NCBI GenBank assembly: GCA_017432615.1
Contig: JAFRIV010000029.1
Coordinates: 1-64,000, forward strand
DNA from: Oscillospiraceae bacterium
Lineage (GTDB): Bacteria; Bacillota; Clostridia; Oscillospirales; Oscillospiraceae
DNA: 64,000 nucleotides
Reading direction: 5' to 3'
In this document: positions 1-7,873 of the stretch, piece after piece
How the letters are laid out: each line of letters opens with the position of its first letter
How positions within the stretch are numbered: the stretch's first letter is position 1
The notes under the pieces: generated by a model
The model's database searches: none
What the model saw: the letters and a program-made list of their open reading frames with translations, nothing else
Told to the model about the DNA's origin: nothing
Translations under genes and position numbers: made by a program

Positions 1-298
1 AAACCCTTGACGGGTTTCAAACAGTTCACACAGGCAACGGCTACTACTATTGTCCCATATCCGACAAAACTGTATTCATTTCTTCCTTACATAACTTTTT
101 CTTTTGAACTCGTGTCTCACATCATTGACAAACCTACATTTTTCAGGAGAGCAGAAAAAAACTGAAAATGGCTCTGCTGTTTTACGGATTGCTGCTATTC
201 CCTATTGCTTTTTCTATCGGAATCCTATAAAATAAAATAGAAGATTTGTAAGCTGAAGAGAGGCGCTTTTTGACCGGGTAACACAGAAGGGGACGTTT
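1..298. other. Left-edge region, no confident gene
   Basis: Positions 1-17 form a small AAACCC/GGGTTT inverted repeat. On the plus strand one frame is open from position 3 to a TGA at 105-107 and would encode a protein-like tail (DGFQTVHTGNGYYYCPISDK is part of it), so the end of a gene lying to the left is possible but unproven. From about 110 to 204 I see nothing coding. A promoter for the next gene lies at 205-233. Confidence 0.3.
205..233 (+). promoter_or_regulatory. Sigma-A promoter of the HD-GYP gene
   Basis: TTGCTT (205-210), 17-base spacer, TAAAAT (228-233). It would start transcription near 240 and leave a leader of about 60 bases before the ATG at 299. Confidence 0.5.
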
Positions 299-2746
299 AT
301 GGAAAACACATCATATGTGATGACCTATACCGTGCTGGCCGTTGTGCTGTCCGGTGTGGATCTGTTTTTCGCGCAGAGAGGGTTCCGGAAGAATGAAAAA
401 ATCGGCCGGACGCTGGGTCTCTCTGCGCTTTTTGCCGCACTGATTACGCTGAGCTATCTCGTGAGCATTCATGTGCGCTCCTATCGCGCGTTTTCCGTTA
501 CTTCCAGCATCTATTTCAGCTGCGTGACGCTGATGCTGCTTTCCTTCGTCCGGTTTGTCCTTCACCTTACCGAGCAGCAGGATCTGCCGCTTGCCGCCGG
601 GTGGACAAAGATCATCTCCTATTATGCGGCATTTGACACGCTGGTGCTGATGATCAACATTTTTTGGGAAATTGCGGTTTCCTATGTTGACAGCGGAGGA
701 ACGGCCCCCAATTATTCCTATCAGATGAAGCCTCTGTATGAGATGCACCTGATATTTACCTACAGCCTCATTCTGTTTATCGGCTATCTGCTGATCAGAA
801 AGGCTCGGACGGTACCTCGGCAGTATCACAGACAGTATATCCTGATCATCATGACGATCGCTGCGATCGTGCTGGTCAATGCGATCTTCCTGTATCTGGA
901 TGAGAGCGATCCCCTTTCCCAGCTGGACTATTCTGTTTTCGGCTACAGTGTTGGATTGCTGATGCTGTACTGGTCCGCTTACGGATATCGCCTCATCAGC
1001 CTGCCGCGGTCGCTTTCCCTGGCAACGCTGCAGAATGTGAATCAGGGGATCGTTCTGTTTGATTATGCGGGGCGTCTTGTGCTGAAAAATCCGAAAGCCG
1101 AACAGTTTTTCCCCATGGCGGATTTTTCTCCCCGGATGACGGTGAAGGACATGATCTCCTGCTGCGGCCTTCCGGAAGACCCCCCCGTTGATGATGAATA
1201 TGATATTCCCTGCGAACGGGCGGACGGCTCTGACCTGCAGCTGCTGTGCGATTATAACCGCCTGTTCAACCGGAAAGGACAGCTCATCGGGCATATGTTC
1301 ACCTTTACGATAGCGGATCTGATAAAGGATTTTCTGACGGGATTTGAACGCTGGGAGCATTTTCACCGCGCCATCGAGGAAGGAGAAATGCTCCTTCCCC
1401 ATCCCACGTCTGTGGCGGTGATCGATATCACAGGTCTTGGAGAGGTCAACCGTACCCTGGGCAGGGAAGAGGGAGACAGACGCATCCGGAATCTCTCCAT
1501 CCACCTGCGCAGGATCATGCCTGACGATACCCGCCTGCTCCGCGGGTTTGAGGCGCATCTGGTAGCAGTCTGCCCGGCGTGCACGGAGGAAGAACTTTCC
1601 CGCCTGGTCGGGAAGCTTCAGGAGGAAACGGAAGATTCCCTGATTTACGGTTTGAGCCAGACCAGTGAGGGAGAAATGCTGCACGGAGAGGCGAGTGAAG
1701 AAAGAGGTCTCCAGCAGACCATTGATACCGCATCCCGGACGCTCCATGCCAAAAAGCTTCTCAGCAGCAAATCCGCTCGCTCCCAGACCCTTTCCAGCCT
1801 TGTCAAGGCGCTGGAAGAGACGGATTCCGACACGGAGGCCCACGTACAGCGCACCAGGAGGATGGGAACGGTCCTCGGCGAGAGGATCGGCTTGAATGAT
1901 GCGGAACAGGCAAACCTGAGTCTCCTTTGTCTCCTGCATGATATCGGAAAGATCGGCGTACCGTTGGAGATCCTCAACAAGCCGGGAAAGCTGACGGATC
2001 AGGAATGGACTGTGCTGCGGGCCCATGCGGAAAAGGGATACCAGATCGCCATGAGCACCGACGAGCTCAAACCTATTGCTGAGATGATCCGCTACCACCA
2101 TGAAAGGTGGGACGGCAAAGGCTATCCGGACGGAATATCCGGCAGCGCGATCCCGCTTCTCAGCCGCATCATTTCCATTGTGGACACCTATGACGCCATG
2201 GTCAATGACCGGAGCTACCGAAAAGGCAGAACACCGGAGCAGGCGCAGGAGGAGATCCGCCGGTGTGCAGGTACACAGTTTGATCCTTCTCTCGCGCAGG
2301 AGTTTCTGGCGATGCTGGCAGAAAACCCGGATATCGCCAATGGGGAGAGAACCGGAATGGACGAGCAGGTATTTTTTTCCGTTCCGGATCAGATCCTGTC
2401 CACAAGCGACGTCTTCTCCGTGCCTTACAGCCGGTATCTCCTGAACGAGCGGGAAATCATTATCGAAGCGGACGAGCAGTTTCAGGAGGTCACGGGCTAC
2501 GCGCCGGAAGAAGTGGTCGGAACAATGTCCCAATTTGAGCTGATCCCGCCGGAAGACCGCGCTTTCTATATCACGCAGGTTGACAATGCGCTTGCAAAGG
2601 GCAGTATCGTCTATCTCAAGCATAAAATTGTCCGAAAAGGCGGAGATACCTGCTGGGTAGTCTGCTACGGTGAGCGGTATTTTGATTCGGCAGCGAAGGA
2701 AGTCCGCAATCAGATCCTGATCTTCCGTTCTTCAGGCGGACTGTAA
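299..2746 (+). CDS. Membrane HD-GYP phosphodiesterase with PAS and degenerate GGDEF domains
   Basis: Probable membrane-bound cyclic-di-GMP phosphodiesterase, 815 residues. Residues 1 to about 235 form roughly seven hydrophobic segments of the sensor type. Residues about 245-345 look like a PAS domain (QGIVLFDYAGRLVLKNP). About 345-460 is a GGDEF-like fold in which the signature is replaced by RGFEAH, so cyclase activity is unlikely. About 515-680 is an HD-GYP domain, with His-Asp at 547-548 and HHERWDGKGYP ending near 610. A second PAS-like domain (about 700-810) closes the protein. HD-GYP proteins hydrolyse c-di-GMP; a dead GGDEF domain often binds GTP as an input, which is inference here. 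The ATG has AAGGGG eight bases upstream. The gene is monocistronic. Confidence 0.88.
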   Translation: MENTSYVMTYTVLAVVLSGVDLFFAQRGFRKNEKIGRTLGLSALFAALITLSYLVSIHVRSYRAFSVTSSIYFSCVTLMLLSFVRFVLHLTEQQDLPLAAGWTKIISYYAAFDTLVLMINIFWEIAVSYVDSGGTAPNYSYQMKPLYEMHLIFTYSLILFIGYLLIRKARTVPRQYHRQYILIIMTIAAIVLVNAIFLYLDESDPLSQLDYSVFGYSVGLLMLYWSAYGYRLISLPRSLSLATLQNVNQGIVLFDYAGRLVLKNPKAEQFFPMADFSPRMTVKDMISCCGLPEDPPVDDEYDIPCERADGSDLQLLCDYNRLFNRKGQLIGHMFTFTIADLIKDFLTGFERWEHFHRAIEEGEMLLPHPTSVAVIDITGLGEVNRTLGREEGDRRIRNLSIHLRRIMPDDTRLLRGFEAHLVAVCPACTEEELSRLVGKLQEETEDSLIYGLSQTSEGEMLHGEASEERGLQQTIDTASRTLHAKKLLSSKSARSQTLSSLVKALEETDSDTEAHVQRTRRMGTVLGERIGLNDAEQANLSLLCLLHDIGKIGVPLEILNKPGKLTDQEWTVLRAHAEKGYQIAMSTDELKPIAEMIRYHHERWDGKGYPDGISGSAIPLLSRIISIVDTYDAMVNDRSYRKGRTPEQAQEEIRRCAGTQFDPSLAQEFLAMLAENPDIANGERTGMDEQVFFSVPDQILSTSDVFSVPYSRYLLNEREIIIEADEQFQEVTGYAPEEVVGTMSQFELIPPEDRAFYITQVDNALAKGSIVYLKHKIVRKGGDTCWVVCYGERYFDSAAKEVRNQILIFRSSGGL

Positions 2747-2765
2747 AGTGTATAAAGAATGACGG

Positions 2766-2794
2766 TTGAAAAAATTCTTCCGCTAGTGTAGAAT
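2766..2794 (+). promoter_or_regulatory. Sigma-A promoter of nagB
   Basis: TTGAAA (2766-2771), 17-base spacer, TAGAAT (2789-2794), followed by a leader of about 60 bases to the nagB ATG. Confidence 0.65.
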
Positions 2795-2863
2795 ACCCTC
2801 CGGCGGGAAACACTGACCGGATTGTAAGTGCAACTGCTGAAGTAAAAAAAGGAGAATGCCTGA

Positions 2864-3652
2864 ATGAAAGTTATTATCCAGAAAGACTATGACAGAATGT
2901 GCCAATGGGCGGCAGACCATATCATCGAGGCTATCAACAGCCACAAAGAGGAAAGGCCTTTTGTTCTCGGCCTGCCGACAGGTTCTTCGCCTATCGGAGT
3001 ATATCGCAAACTGGTGGAAGCAAACAAAGCCGGCAAAGTGACCTTTAAAAATGTGGTGACCTTCAATATGGATGAATACCTCGGTCTGCCGCATGAGCAC
3101 GATCAGAGCTACTGGTATTTCATGCATGACAATCTGTTCAATCATATTGATATTCCTGCGGAAAATATCAACATCCTCAACGGCATGACGGACGACCCGG
3201 AAGGGGAGTGCGCCCGCTACGAAGAGAAGATAGCCTCTTACGGCGGCATAGACCTGTTTATGGGCGGCTCCGGTGTTGACGGGCACATTGCTTTTAACGA
3301 GCCGTATACCTCGCTCAATTCCAGGACCGGCATCAGAGACCTCACGGAGGATACCCGCATCGTCAACTCCCGCTTTTTCGGCAATGATCCGGAAAAGGTA
3401 CCGGCGCAGGCCCTTTCCGTCGGCGTCGGCACGGTCTGCGATTCCAGAGAGGTCCTGATCCTGATCAACGGTCACAACAAGGCACGCGCCCTTGCTCACT
3501 GTGTGGAAGGCGGCGTGAGCTCCAAGTGGACGATTTCCGCCCTTCAGTTGCACAACAATGCGGTGATTGCCTGCGATGAGGCTGCCTGCGGGGAACTCAA
3601 GGTCGACACCTACCGTTATTTCAAGGACGTGTATTCCCGTGAGATCCTCTGA
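2864..3652 (+). CDS. nagB: Glucosamine-6-phosphate deaminase
   Basis: Cytoplasmic enzyme that turns glucosamine-6-phosphate into fructose-6-phosphate and ammonia, in amino-sugar catabolism. At 262 residues it has normal NagB length. Family motifs are present in order: LPTGSSPIGVYRKL near residue 40, FNMDEYLGL (catalytic Asp) near 70, HDQSYWYFMH, and GGSGVDGHIAFNEP near 137 with the catalytic His and Glu. The usual motif reads GGIGxDGHIAFNEP, so the Ser is a mild variation. AAAGGAG precedes the ATG by about ten bases. The esterase gene overlaps its 3' end, so the two are probably co-transcribed from the promoter at 2766-2794. No nagA or PTS gene is adjacent. Confidence 0.95.
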   Translation: MKVIIQKDYDRMCQWAADHIIEAINSHKEERPFVLGLPTGSSPIGVYRKLVEANKAGKVTFKNVVTFNMDEYLGLPHEHDQSYWYFMHDNLFNHIDIPAENINILNGMTDDPEGECARYEEKIASYGGIDLFMGGSGVDGHIAFNEPYTSLNSRTGIRDLTEDTRIVNSRFFGNDPEKVPAQALSVGVGTVCDSREVLILINGHNKARALAHCVEGGVSSKWTISALQLHNNAVIACDEAACGELKVDTYRYFKDVYSREIL

Positions 3653-4337
3653 GAAACCCATTGTGGTGATCTGCCCCGGCGGGGCTTATTGCCACCTCTC
3701 TCCCCGAGAAAGCGAGCCTGTTGCCCGTGCCTTTGAGAAGATGGGCGCTTTGGCGGATATCCTTTTTTACAGCGTTCGCACGGAAGACGCGCAGCCGCCC
3801 CTGGGGCTTACCCCTGTAAAGGAACTCTCGGCCCGCGTGCAGGCTCTGCGGGAAAAAAATCCCGGTTCGCCGATCCTGGTGTGCGGCTTTTCGGCAGGCG
3901 CCCATCTGGCGGCAACACTGGGTGTCCACTGGAAGACCCTCGGCCTGGAGAAACCGGACGCGCTGATCCTCTCCTATCCGGTGATCACGGAGGAAACGGT
4001 CTACATCAATGAAGAAAGCTTTCTGAATCTGACCGGAACGGAAAACCGCGCCTTCTTCTCGCTGGAAAAGCATGTGCATGCCGAAATGCCGCCGGTATTC
4101 CTCTGGCATACGGCATCGGACGGAGACGTCCCCGTTGAAAATTCCCTCCTGTTCGCCTCGCAGCTGAGCCGGTATCACATCCCGTTCGAACTGCACATCT
4201 ATCCCTTCGGAGCACACGGGCTTTCCCTCGCCACCGAAGAAGTGGATCAGCCGGAGAAGGAACGCCGGGCAGATCCGCATATCGCCGGCTGGATCGACGA
4301 GTGCGAAGCCTGGATGCATACCATGCACTTTCTGTAA
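3639..4337 (+). CDS. Alpha/beta hydrolase, acetyl-esterase (BD-FAE-like) family
   Basis: Predicted cytoplasmic carbohydrate or xylan-type acetyl esterase, about 232 residues. The oxyanion-hole region reads VICPGGAYCHLSPRES near the N-terminus. The nucleophile elbow is GFSAGAH. The acid (HTASDGDVPVENS) and the His (FGAHGLSLA) follow at the expected spacing, so the triad looks complete. I place the start at GTG 3639, inside the last codons of nagB, because the conserved fold begins right after it and AAGGA lies 11 bases upstream; the longer open frame reading back to 3567 only antisenses nothing conserved and overlaps nagB. Pairing with nagB suggests de-acetylation of imported sugars, which is inference. 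Confidence 0.8.
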   Translation: MRSSEKPIVVICPGGAYCHLSPRESEPVARAFEKMGALADILFYSVRTEDAQPPLGLTPVKELSARVQALREKNPGSPILVCGFSAGAHLAATLGVHWKTLGLEKPDALILSYPVITEETVYINEESFLNLTGTENRAFFSLEKHVHAEMPPVFLWHTASDGDVPVENSLLFASQLSRYHIPFELHIYPFGAHGLSLATEEVDQPEKERRADPHIAGWIDECEAWMHTMHFL

Positions 4338-4362
4338 AAAACGATATTATTTACCAATTATC

Positions 4363-4399
4363 AAAAAGAAGGCAGGCCGCCCGGCCTGCCTTCTTTTTT
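4363..4399. terminator. Bidirectional intrinsic terminator
   Basis: AAGAAGGCAGGCC pairs with GGCCTGCCTTCTT around a four-base loop. A-runs and T-runs flank both sides, so it can end both the rightward nagB-esterase transcript and the leftward symporter transcript. Confidence 0.92.
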
Positions 4400-4433
4400 A
4401 CAGTCCTTTTTTAAAGCGGGAAGAGAGAGAAGA

Positions 4434-5918
4434 TCAGGCGTGCTCCTTCCGCTTTTCCAGTTCCCCGCAGATGCGTTTATATTCTTTTTCGTCCAGTTTG
4501 TAATGCTTCACATACAGCAGGTATGTCACAAGCATGCATAAAAAGGGCAGCACTGTCAGCATCAGAAGAAGACCCGTCTTCTGCCCGGAACCGACATTCC
4601 GGATCACGGAATCGATATTTGCCAGTTTTTCCGTCTCAGTGATCAGCCCGAGAGAGGTCTGCTGCTCGTATTCCGAGATCTGCTGGGTATAGCCCGTAAC
4701 GCCGCAGATGAGATAGGTGATGTAGTTGATTGCGATCACAACAGCACTGCCCAGCTTTGTAACGAAGGGGCGAACGGACGCGATCAGCGCTTCCTCACGC
4801 TCTTCGTGGAGATATTCGTTATACTCCACCGTATTGATGATGGAGATCATCAGGATGAGATAGAAAGCGTAGTTGCCGAAGTTGGCGGCCATATAGCAGA
4901 AGGTCAGAAGCCAGCATTTGAGCGTCGCGTCTGCAGAGGGTACCAGCAGCCCCACCAGCAGCATCGCAAGATAACCGCAGCCGGACACCAGCAGCATCTT
5001 TTTCATAAAGGCTTTGCGGGTCGTTTTGCTGGCGAGCATCGGATAGATGATCATCAGAACGGCTGTCGCTGCCAGTCCGAAGGTGGAGAAGTTGGAATAA
5101 AACCCGCCTTCATATCCGAGATCAAAATAAATGAAGGTGGAAGCCATCCCGCCGATAGCAATATCATTCCCAATCTGCTGGAACAGGAAGATCACCACGA
5201 CCCACAGGAGCTGGTCGTTGCCTTTGAACACATTGATGATCTTGCGGAAGCTGAAGGGTTCCGGTTTTACATTCCTTTCTTCCCGGTGCTCCCGAACGCC
5301 GAAGATCGTAAAACACAGAAACAGCGGCGCCAGAATACAGATCACCAGCGCCACGCGCCCGTAGGCGTACGAAGTGTTTCCGCCCAGTGTGGAGCTGCCG
5401 GTGGTCAGCATCGGGATAAAGAAGCCCGCAAGCGTCCCGCCGATGCCTGCAAACAGGTTGGTGCGGGATGTGAGCTGATCACGTACATGGGCATCGGTGC
5501 CCAGCGCAGGGATCATTCCCCAGTAGGAGATATCGTGCATGGTGTAGGTGATGCTGTACAGAAAGTAGATCACCGCAAAAAAACCTACGAAAAGCCATCC
5601 GGTCAGGCGGGTGTTAAAAACGGCGTACACAACCACAGAGGTGGAGAGTATGCCCACTACAAGCCAGGGCTTGTATTTACCCCAACGGGTGCGCGTCATC
5701 TCGATGATATTGCCCATGATGGGATCGTTGATCCCGTCAAAAACGCGCGCACCGATCATGATGGCGGAGATCGCCCCCAGCTGCGCGGCGTTGAGCCCTC
5801 GGGTAAAGAGAATAAACGTAAAGATAAAGTTGGTGAACAGGTTGTAGATCATGTCCCGCCCGACGGTTCCCAGCGGGAAGAGGATCAGATTGCGTTTCAT
5901 CTGTTTGCTGTCGTCCAT
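4434..5918 (-). CDS. GPH-family sugar:cation symporter (MFS)
   Basis: Inner-membrane transporter of the glycoside-pentoside-hexuronide:cation symporter family, 494 residues and about 12 hydrophobic segments. The family signature is clear near residues 60-95 (ARVFDGINDPIMGNIIE, then RTRWGKYKPW). There is no C-terminal IIA-like domain. I choose the ATG at 5918: it has AAAGGAAA about eight bases upstream and the protein then begins MDDSKQMKRN like its relatives, whereas the open frame 26 codons upstream has no ribosome site. The substrate cannot be told from sequence; no glycosidase or regulator is adjacent. It has its own promoter at 5987-6015. Confidence 0.9.
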   Translation of the reverse strand: MDDSKQMKRNLILFPLGTVGRDMIYNLFTNFIFTFILFTRGLNAAQLGAISAIMIGARVFDGINDPIMGNIIEMTRTRWGKYKPWLVVGILSTSVVVYAVFNTRLTGWLFVGFFAVIYFLYSITYTMHDISYWGMIPALGTDAHVRDQLTSRTNLFAGIGGTLAGFFIPMLTTGSSTLGGNTSYAYGRVALVICILAPLFLCFTIFGVREHREERNVKPEPFSFRKIINVFKGNDQLLWVVVIFLFQQIGNDIAIGGMASTFIYFDLGYEGGFYSNFSTFGLAATAVLMIIYPMLASKTTRKAFMKKMLLVSGCGYLAMLLVGLLVPSADATLKCWLLTFCYMAANFGNYAFYLILMISIINTVEYNEYLHEEREEALIASVRPFVTKLGSAVVIAINYITYLICGVTGYTQQISEYEQQTSLGLITETEKLANIDSVIRNVGSGQKTGLLLMLTVLPFLCMLVTYLLYVKHYKLDEKEYKRICGELEKRKEHA

Positions 5919-5986
5919 TACGAAAGTTTCCTTTCTCTCATTGCTGTCGTTTTTTGAAGATCCGATAACGAACCTGCTTAAACAGA

Positions 5987-6015
5987 ATTGTATCACACTT
6001 TTTGCACAGCAACAA
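5987..6015 (-). promoter_or_regulatory. Promoter of the GPH symporter gene
   Basis: On the minus strand: TTGTTG (6015-6010), 17-base spacer, TACAAT (5992-5987). The leader to the ATG is about 60 bases. Confidence 0.55.
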
Positions 6016-6077
6016 GAGGCAGATATCTAAGCAGCCTGCCATGCCTGTTTTTTGCCTATCGGAACATCTTTGATTTC

Positions 6078-6106
6078 TTTACAAAAACGGATAATTGTGC
6101 TATATT
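6078..6106 (+). promoter_or_regulatory. Promoter upstream of the radical-SAM relic
   Basis: TTTACA (6078-6083), 17-base spacer, TATATT (6101-6106). It faces the decayed radical-SAM gene and may be the surviving promoter of a lost cassette. Confidence 0.55.
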
Positions 6107-6164
6107 ATTTCAAAAAAATCAGCAGAGTTAGCCCCATCTGGAGAAGAAAGCGAGGCCACGGAGA

Positions 6165-6610
6165 ATGATGGAAGGGAACATGCAGCAGGCAGTGCGGCAG
6201 CCGGAAGTCGTCTTTCTGGCCGCACCTTATGTTTTTCCTCCGCGCCCCTCCCTTGCCCTGTCCATTTTCAAAGCTGCACTGACAACGGAGGGCATGTCTT
6301 CGGTGGTTTTGTATCCCATGTTCCGCATGATCCGTCTTATGGGTGCGGAGCTCTGCCGGGCTCTGTTCGACATAAAGAGCATGACCATGTACGAGGAGTT
6401 CATTTTTGCCTATCTGACCGGGGTCGGGCGGCTTCGCAGCGTGGAGGAATATGTCGCTGCCGCCTCTGAGAGAGACCGTTCTCTGGATCCGGCGGCGTCA
6501 ATCCTCTGGCCGGCACGTCCTATGACTACAGCATCGGTTTTTCTGATCCCGCTTCGTCTTCCGATCCTGCCCCCTCAGACGGCGGTAACGCTACCGGCTT
6601 CGGAGAATAA
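6165..6610 (+). pseudogene. Truncated RiPP-maturation radical-SAM gene joined to a foreign tail
   Basis: The first about 100 codons resemble the N-terminal (B12-binding-like) part of the ribosomal-peptide maturation radical SAM protein 1 family: VVFLAAPYVFPPRPSLALS, then FKAALTTEGM and YEEFIFAYLTG. The CxxxCxxC radical-SAM core never appears. Between about 6470 and 6494 the coding sense switches to another frame, which reads GGVNPLAGTSYDYSIGF and then a Ser/Asp/Pro/Gly-rich tail to a TAA at 6608-6610. The simplest reading is a deletion that removed most of the radical-SAM gene and fused it out of frame to the end of another gene, perhaps a precursor peptide or secreted protein. The start codon (ATG 6165, 6168 or 6180) is unclear. 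Confidence 0.5.
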
Positions 6611-6640
6611 AAACATATTATTATCTGACATCATGCAAAA

Positions 6641-6673
6641 GAGACGGCCTCATTTTCCGGATGAGGCCGTCTC
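6641..6673 (-). terminator. Intrinsic terminator after the NlpC/P60 gene
   Basis: A perfect 13-base stem, GAGACGGCCTCAT/ATGAGGCCGTCTC, with a seven-base loop. On the minus strand TTTT follows directly, so it terminates the leftward NlpC/P60 gene. It may also serve the relic from the other side, where the T-run is displaced. Confidence 0.85.
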
Positions 6674-6693
6674 TATGTCATAAATACTGTTTT

Positions 6694-7722
6694 TTACGCA
6701 TCCTGCACGAGCATGTCTTCCTCCGTCTCCGGGATGCCCTCCGGCTCGGCAGCGGGTTCCGAAGGCTCTTCTTCTGCAGGCGAGGGTTCCTGCCCGGCGG
6801 CGGGAGCATCCTGCCCCTCCTGGGCCTCTTCCTGCCCGGGATCGAGGATCTCTTCCCAGGCTTTTTCAATTTCTTCTTTCCGCAGCCGTTCTTCCTCCTC
6901 ACGCTTTGCCTGCTGTTCAAGCACGTCCGCTGCGGGGATCACCGGGGGAGGGGGCGTTTCCGCCGCGGCCTGCTTTTCTGCCTCCAGCTTTTCCGCCTGC
7001 CGTTTTGCCTCCTCCTGCTGCAGCCAGACGAGGTATTCCTCCTGCCGTTCTATGGCGGCAAGTTCTTCGGGGGTAAATTTCTGCATGCAGCCGACGATGC
7101 GCCGGGCTTTCCAGTCGTGTGTTTGCAGATACTCCTCTACAGAGGTGATCAGCACCCCGTGAGCGCTGTCCATCGCATGGATGAAATCTCCCTCGCCGAT
7201 ATAGATGCCCGCATGATTGATGTAGCTGCTGCCGTGCCACGAAAAGCATAGAATATCACCGGGCAGCAGTTCTTCCAGCTTTTCGACGGCGATTCCGTTG
7301 GTCGCCTGGTCGGCGGCCACGCGATTCAGACGATAGCCGAACTGCCGGTACACATAGTATACCAGTCCGGAACAGTCAAACCCGGTGGCAGGATCCTTCC
7401 CGGCATAGCGGTAGGTTCCCCCGTCAAACTGCCTGGCGTATTGCGCGATCTCCTCTCCTTCGTAGGGCACCGGGGTCGGCGCCGGCGTTTCTGTCGCCGC
7501 GGGGGACAGAGAGGGCGAAGGGGAAGCTGTGACGGCAGGAGACGGCTCCGCCTCCGGAGAGGGGCTTAAAATCGGAGACGGCACAGGCGAGACCTCAGCC
7601 GCGGGCAAAACCGCCTGCGACTGAGGACCTGCCCCTCTCAGCGTGCACGAAGAAGTCAGAAACGGTATCGCCAGCAGGAGCGGGATTAGTATCAAGATGG
7701 GAGGGAGTGATCGTCTTCTCAT
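6694..7722 (-). CDS. NlpC/P60 peptidoglycan endopeptidase lipoprotein
   Basis: Predicted cell-surface cysteine peptidase cutting peptide stems of peptidoglycan, 342 residues. A lipoprotein signal begins MRRRSLPP and ends at lipobox LTSSC. A Pro/Ser/Thr/Glu-rich linker leads to an NlpC/P60 domain at about 90-210, with catalytic Cys117 (FDCSGLVYYVY) and His170 (NHAGIYIG). The last about 120 residues are a Glu/Gln/Lys coiled coil (RQEEYLVWLQQEEAKRQAEK) followed by an acidic Pro/Glu tail, an unusual C-terminal extension for this family. I place the start at ATG 7722 because the signal peptide begins there; the TTG reading further upstream has no ribosome site. The promoter at 7732-7761 puts the transcript start almost on this ATG, so the message may be leaderless. 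Confidence 0.85.
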   Translation of the reverse strand: MRRRSLPPILILIPLLLAIPFLTSSCTLRGAGPQSQAVLPAAEVSPVPSPILSPSPEAEPSPAVTASPSPSLSPAATETPAPTPVPYEGEEIAQYARQFDGGTYRYAGKDPATGFDCSGLVYYVYRQFGYRLNRVAADQATNGIAVEKLEELLPGDILCFSWHGSSYINHAGIYIGEGDFIHAMDSAHGVLITSVEEYLQTHDWKARRIVGCMQKFTPEELAAIERQEEYLVWLQQEEAKRQAEKLEAEKQAAAETPPPPVIPAADVLEQQAKREEEERLRKEEIEKAWEEILDPGQEEAQEGQDAPAAGQEPSPAEEEPSEPAAEPEGIPETEEDMLVQDA

Positions 7723-7731
7723 AACACAGCC

Positions 7732-7761
7732 ATTATACAGGAAATGATGCCTGTACGGCAA
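7732..7761 (-). promoter_or_regulatory. Promoter of the NlpC/P60 gene, leaderless arrangement
   Basis: On the minus strand: TTGCCG (7761-7756), 18-base spacer, perfect TATAAT (7737-7732). The expected start site is about 7725, three bases before the ATG, and no Shine-Dalgarno sequence is present. Confidence 0.55.
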
Positions 7762-7810
7762 GATAATTCTGTGCCTGAGGGGAGAAATCAAAAAACCATA
7801 ATTGTTTTCG

Positions 7811-7839
7811 TTGACATAATTTTTTTCGTGTGATAGGAT
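7811..7839 (+). promoter_or_regulatory. Promoter of the lectin-domain gene
   Basis: Perfect TTGACA (7811-7816), 17-base spacer, TAGGAT (7834-7839). It is divergent from the NlpC/P60 promoter and about 30 bases before the GTG start. Confidence 0.65.
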
Positions 7840-7873
7840 ATACTCAACTTATTCTGCAAAGGGGGTCCGCCTT

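Noticed and set aside
168-230. A 20-codon very hydrophobic frame before the HD-GYP gene
   Set aside because: It overlaps the predicted -35 and -10 boxes of that gene and its ribosome site is too far away, so it is unlikely to be translated.
7723-7791. TTG start 23 codons upstream for the NlpC/P60 gene
   Set aside because: No ribosome site, and the added residues would disrupt the lipoprotein signal peptide.
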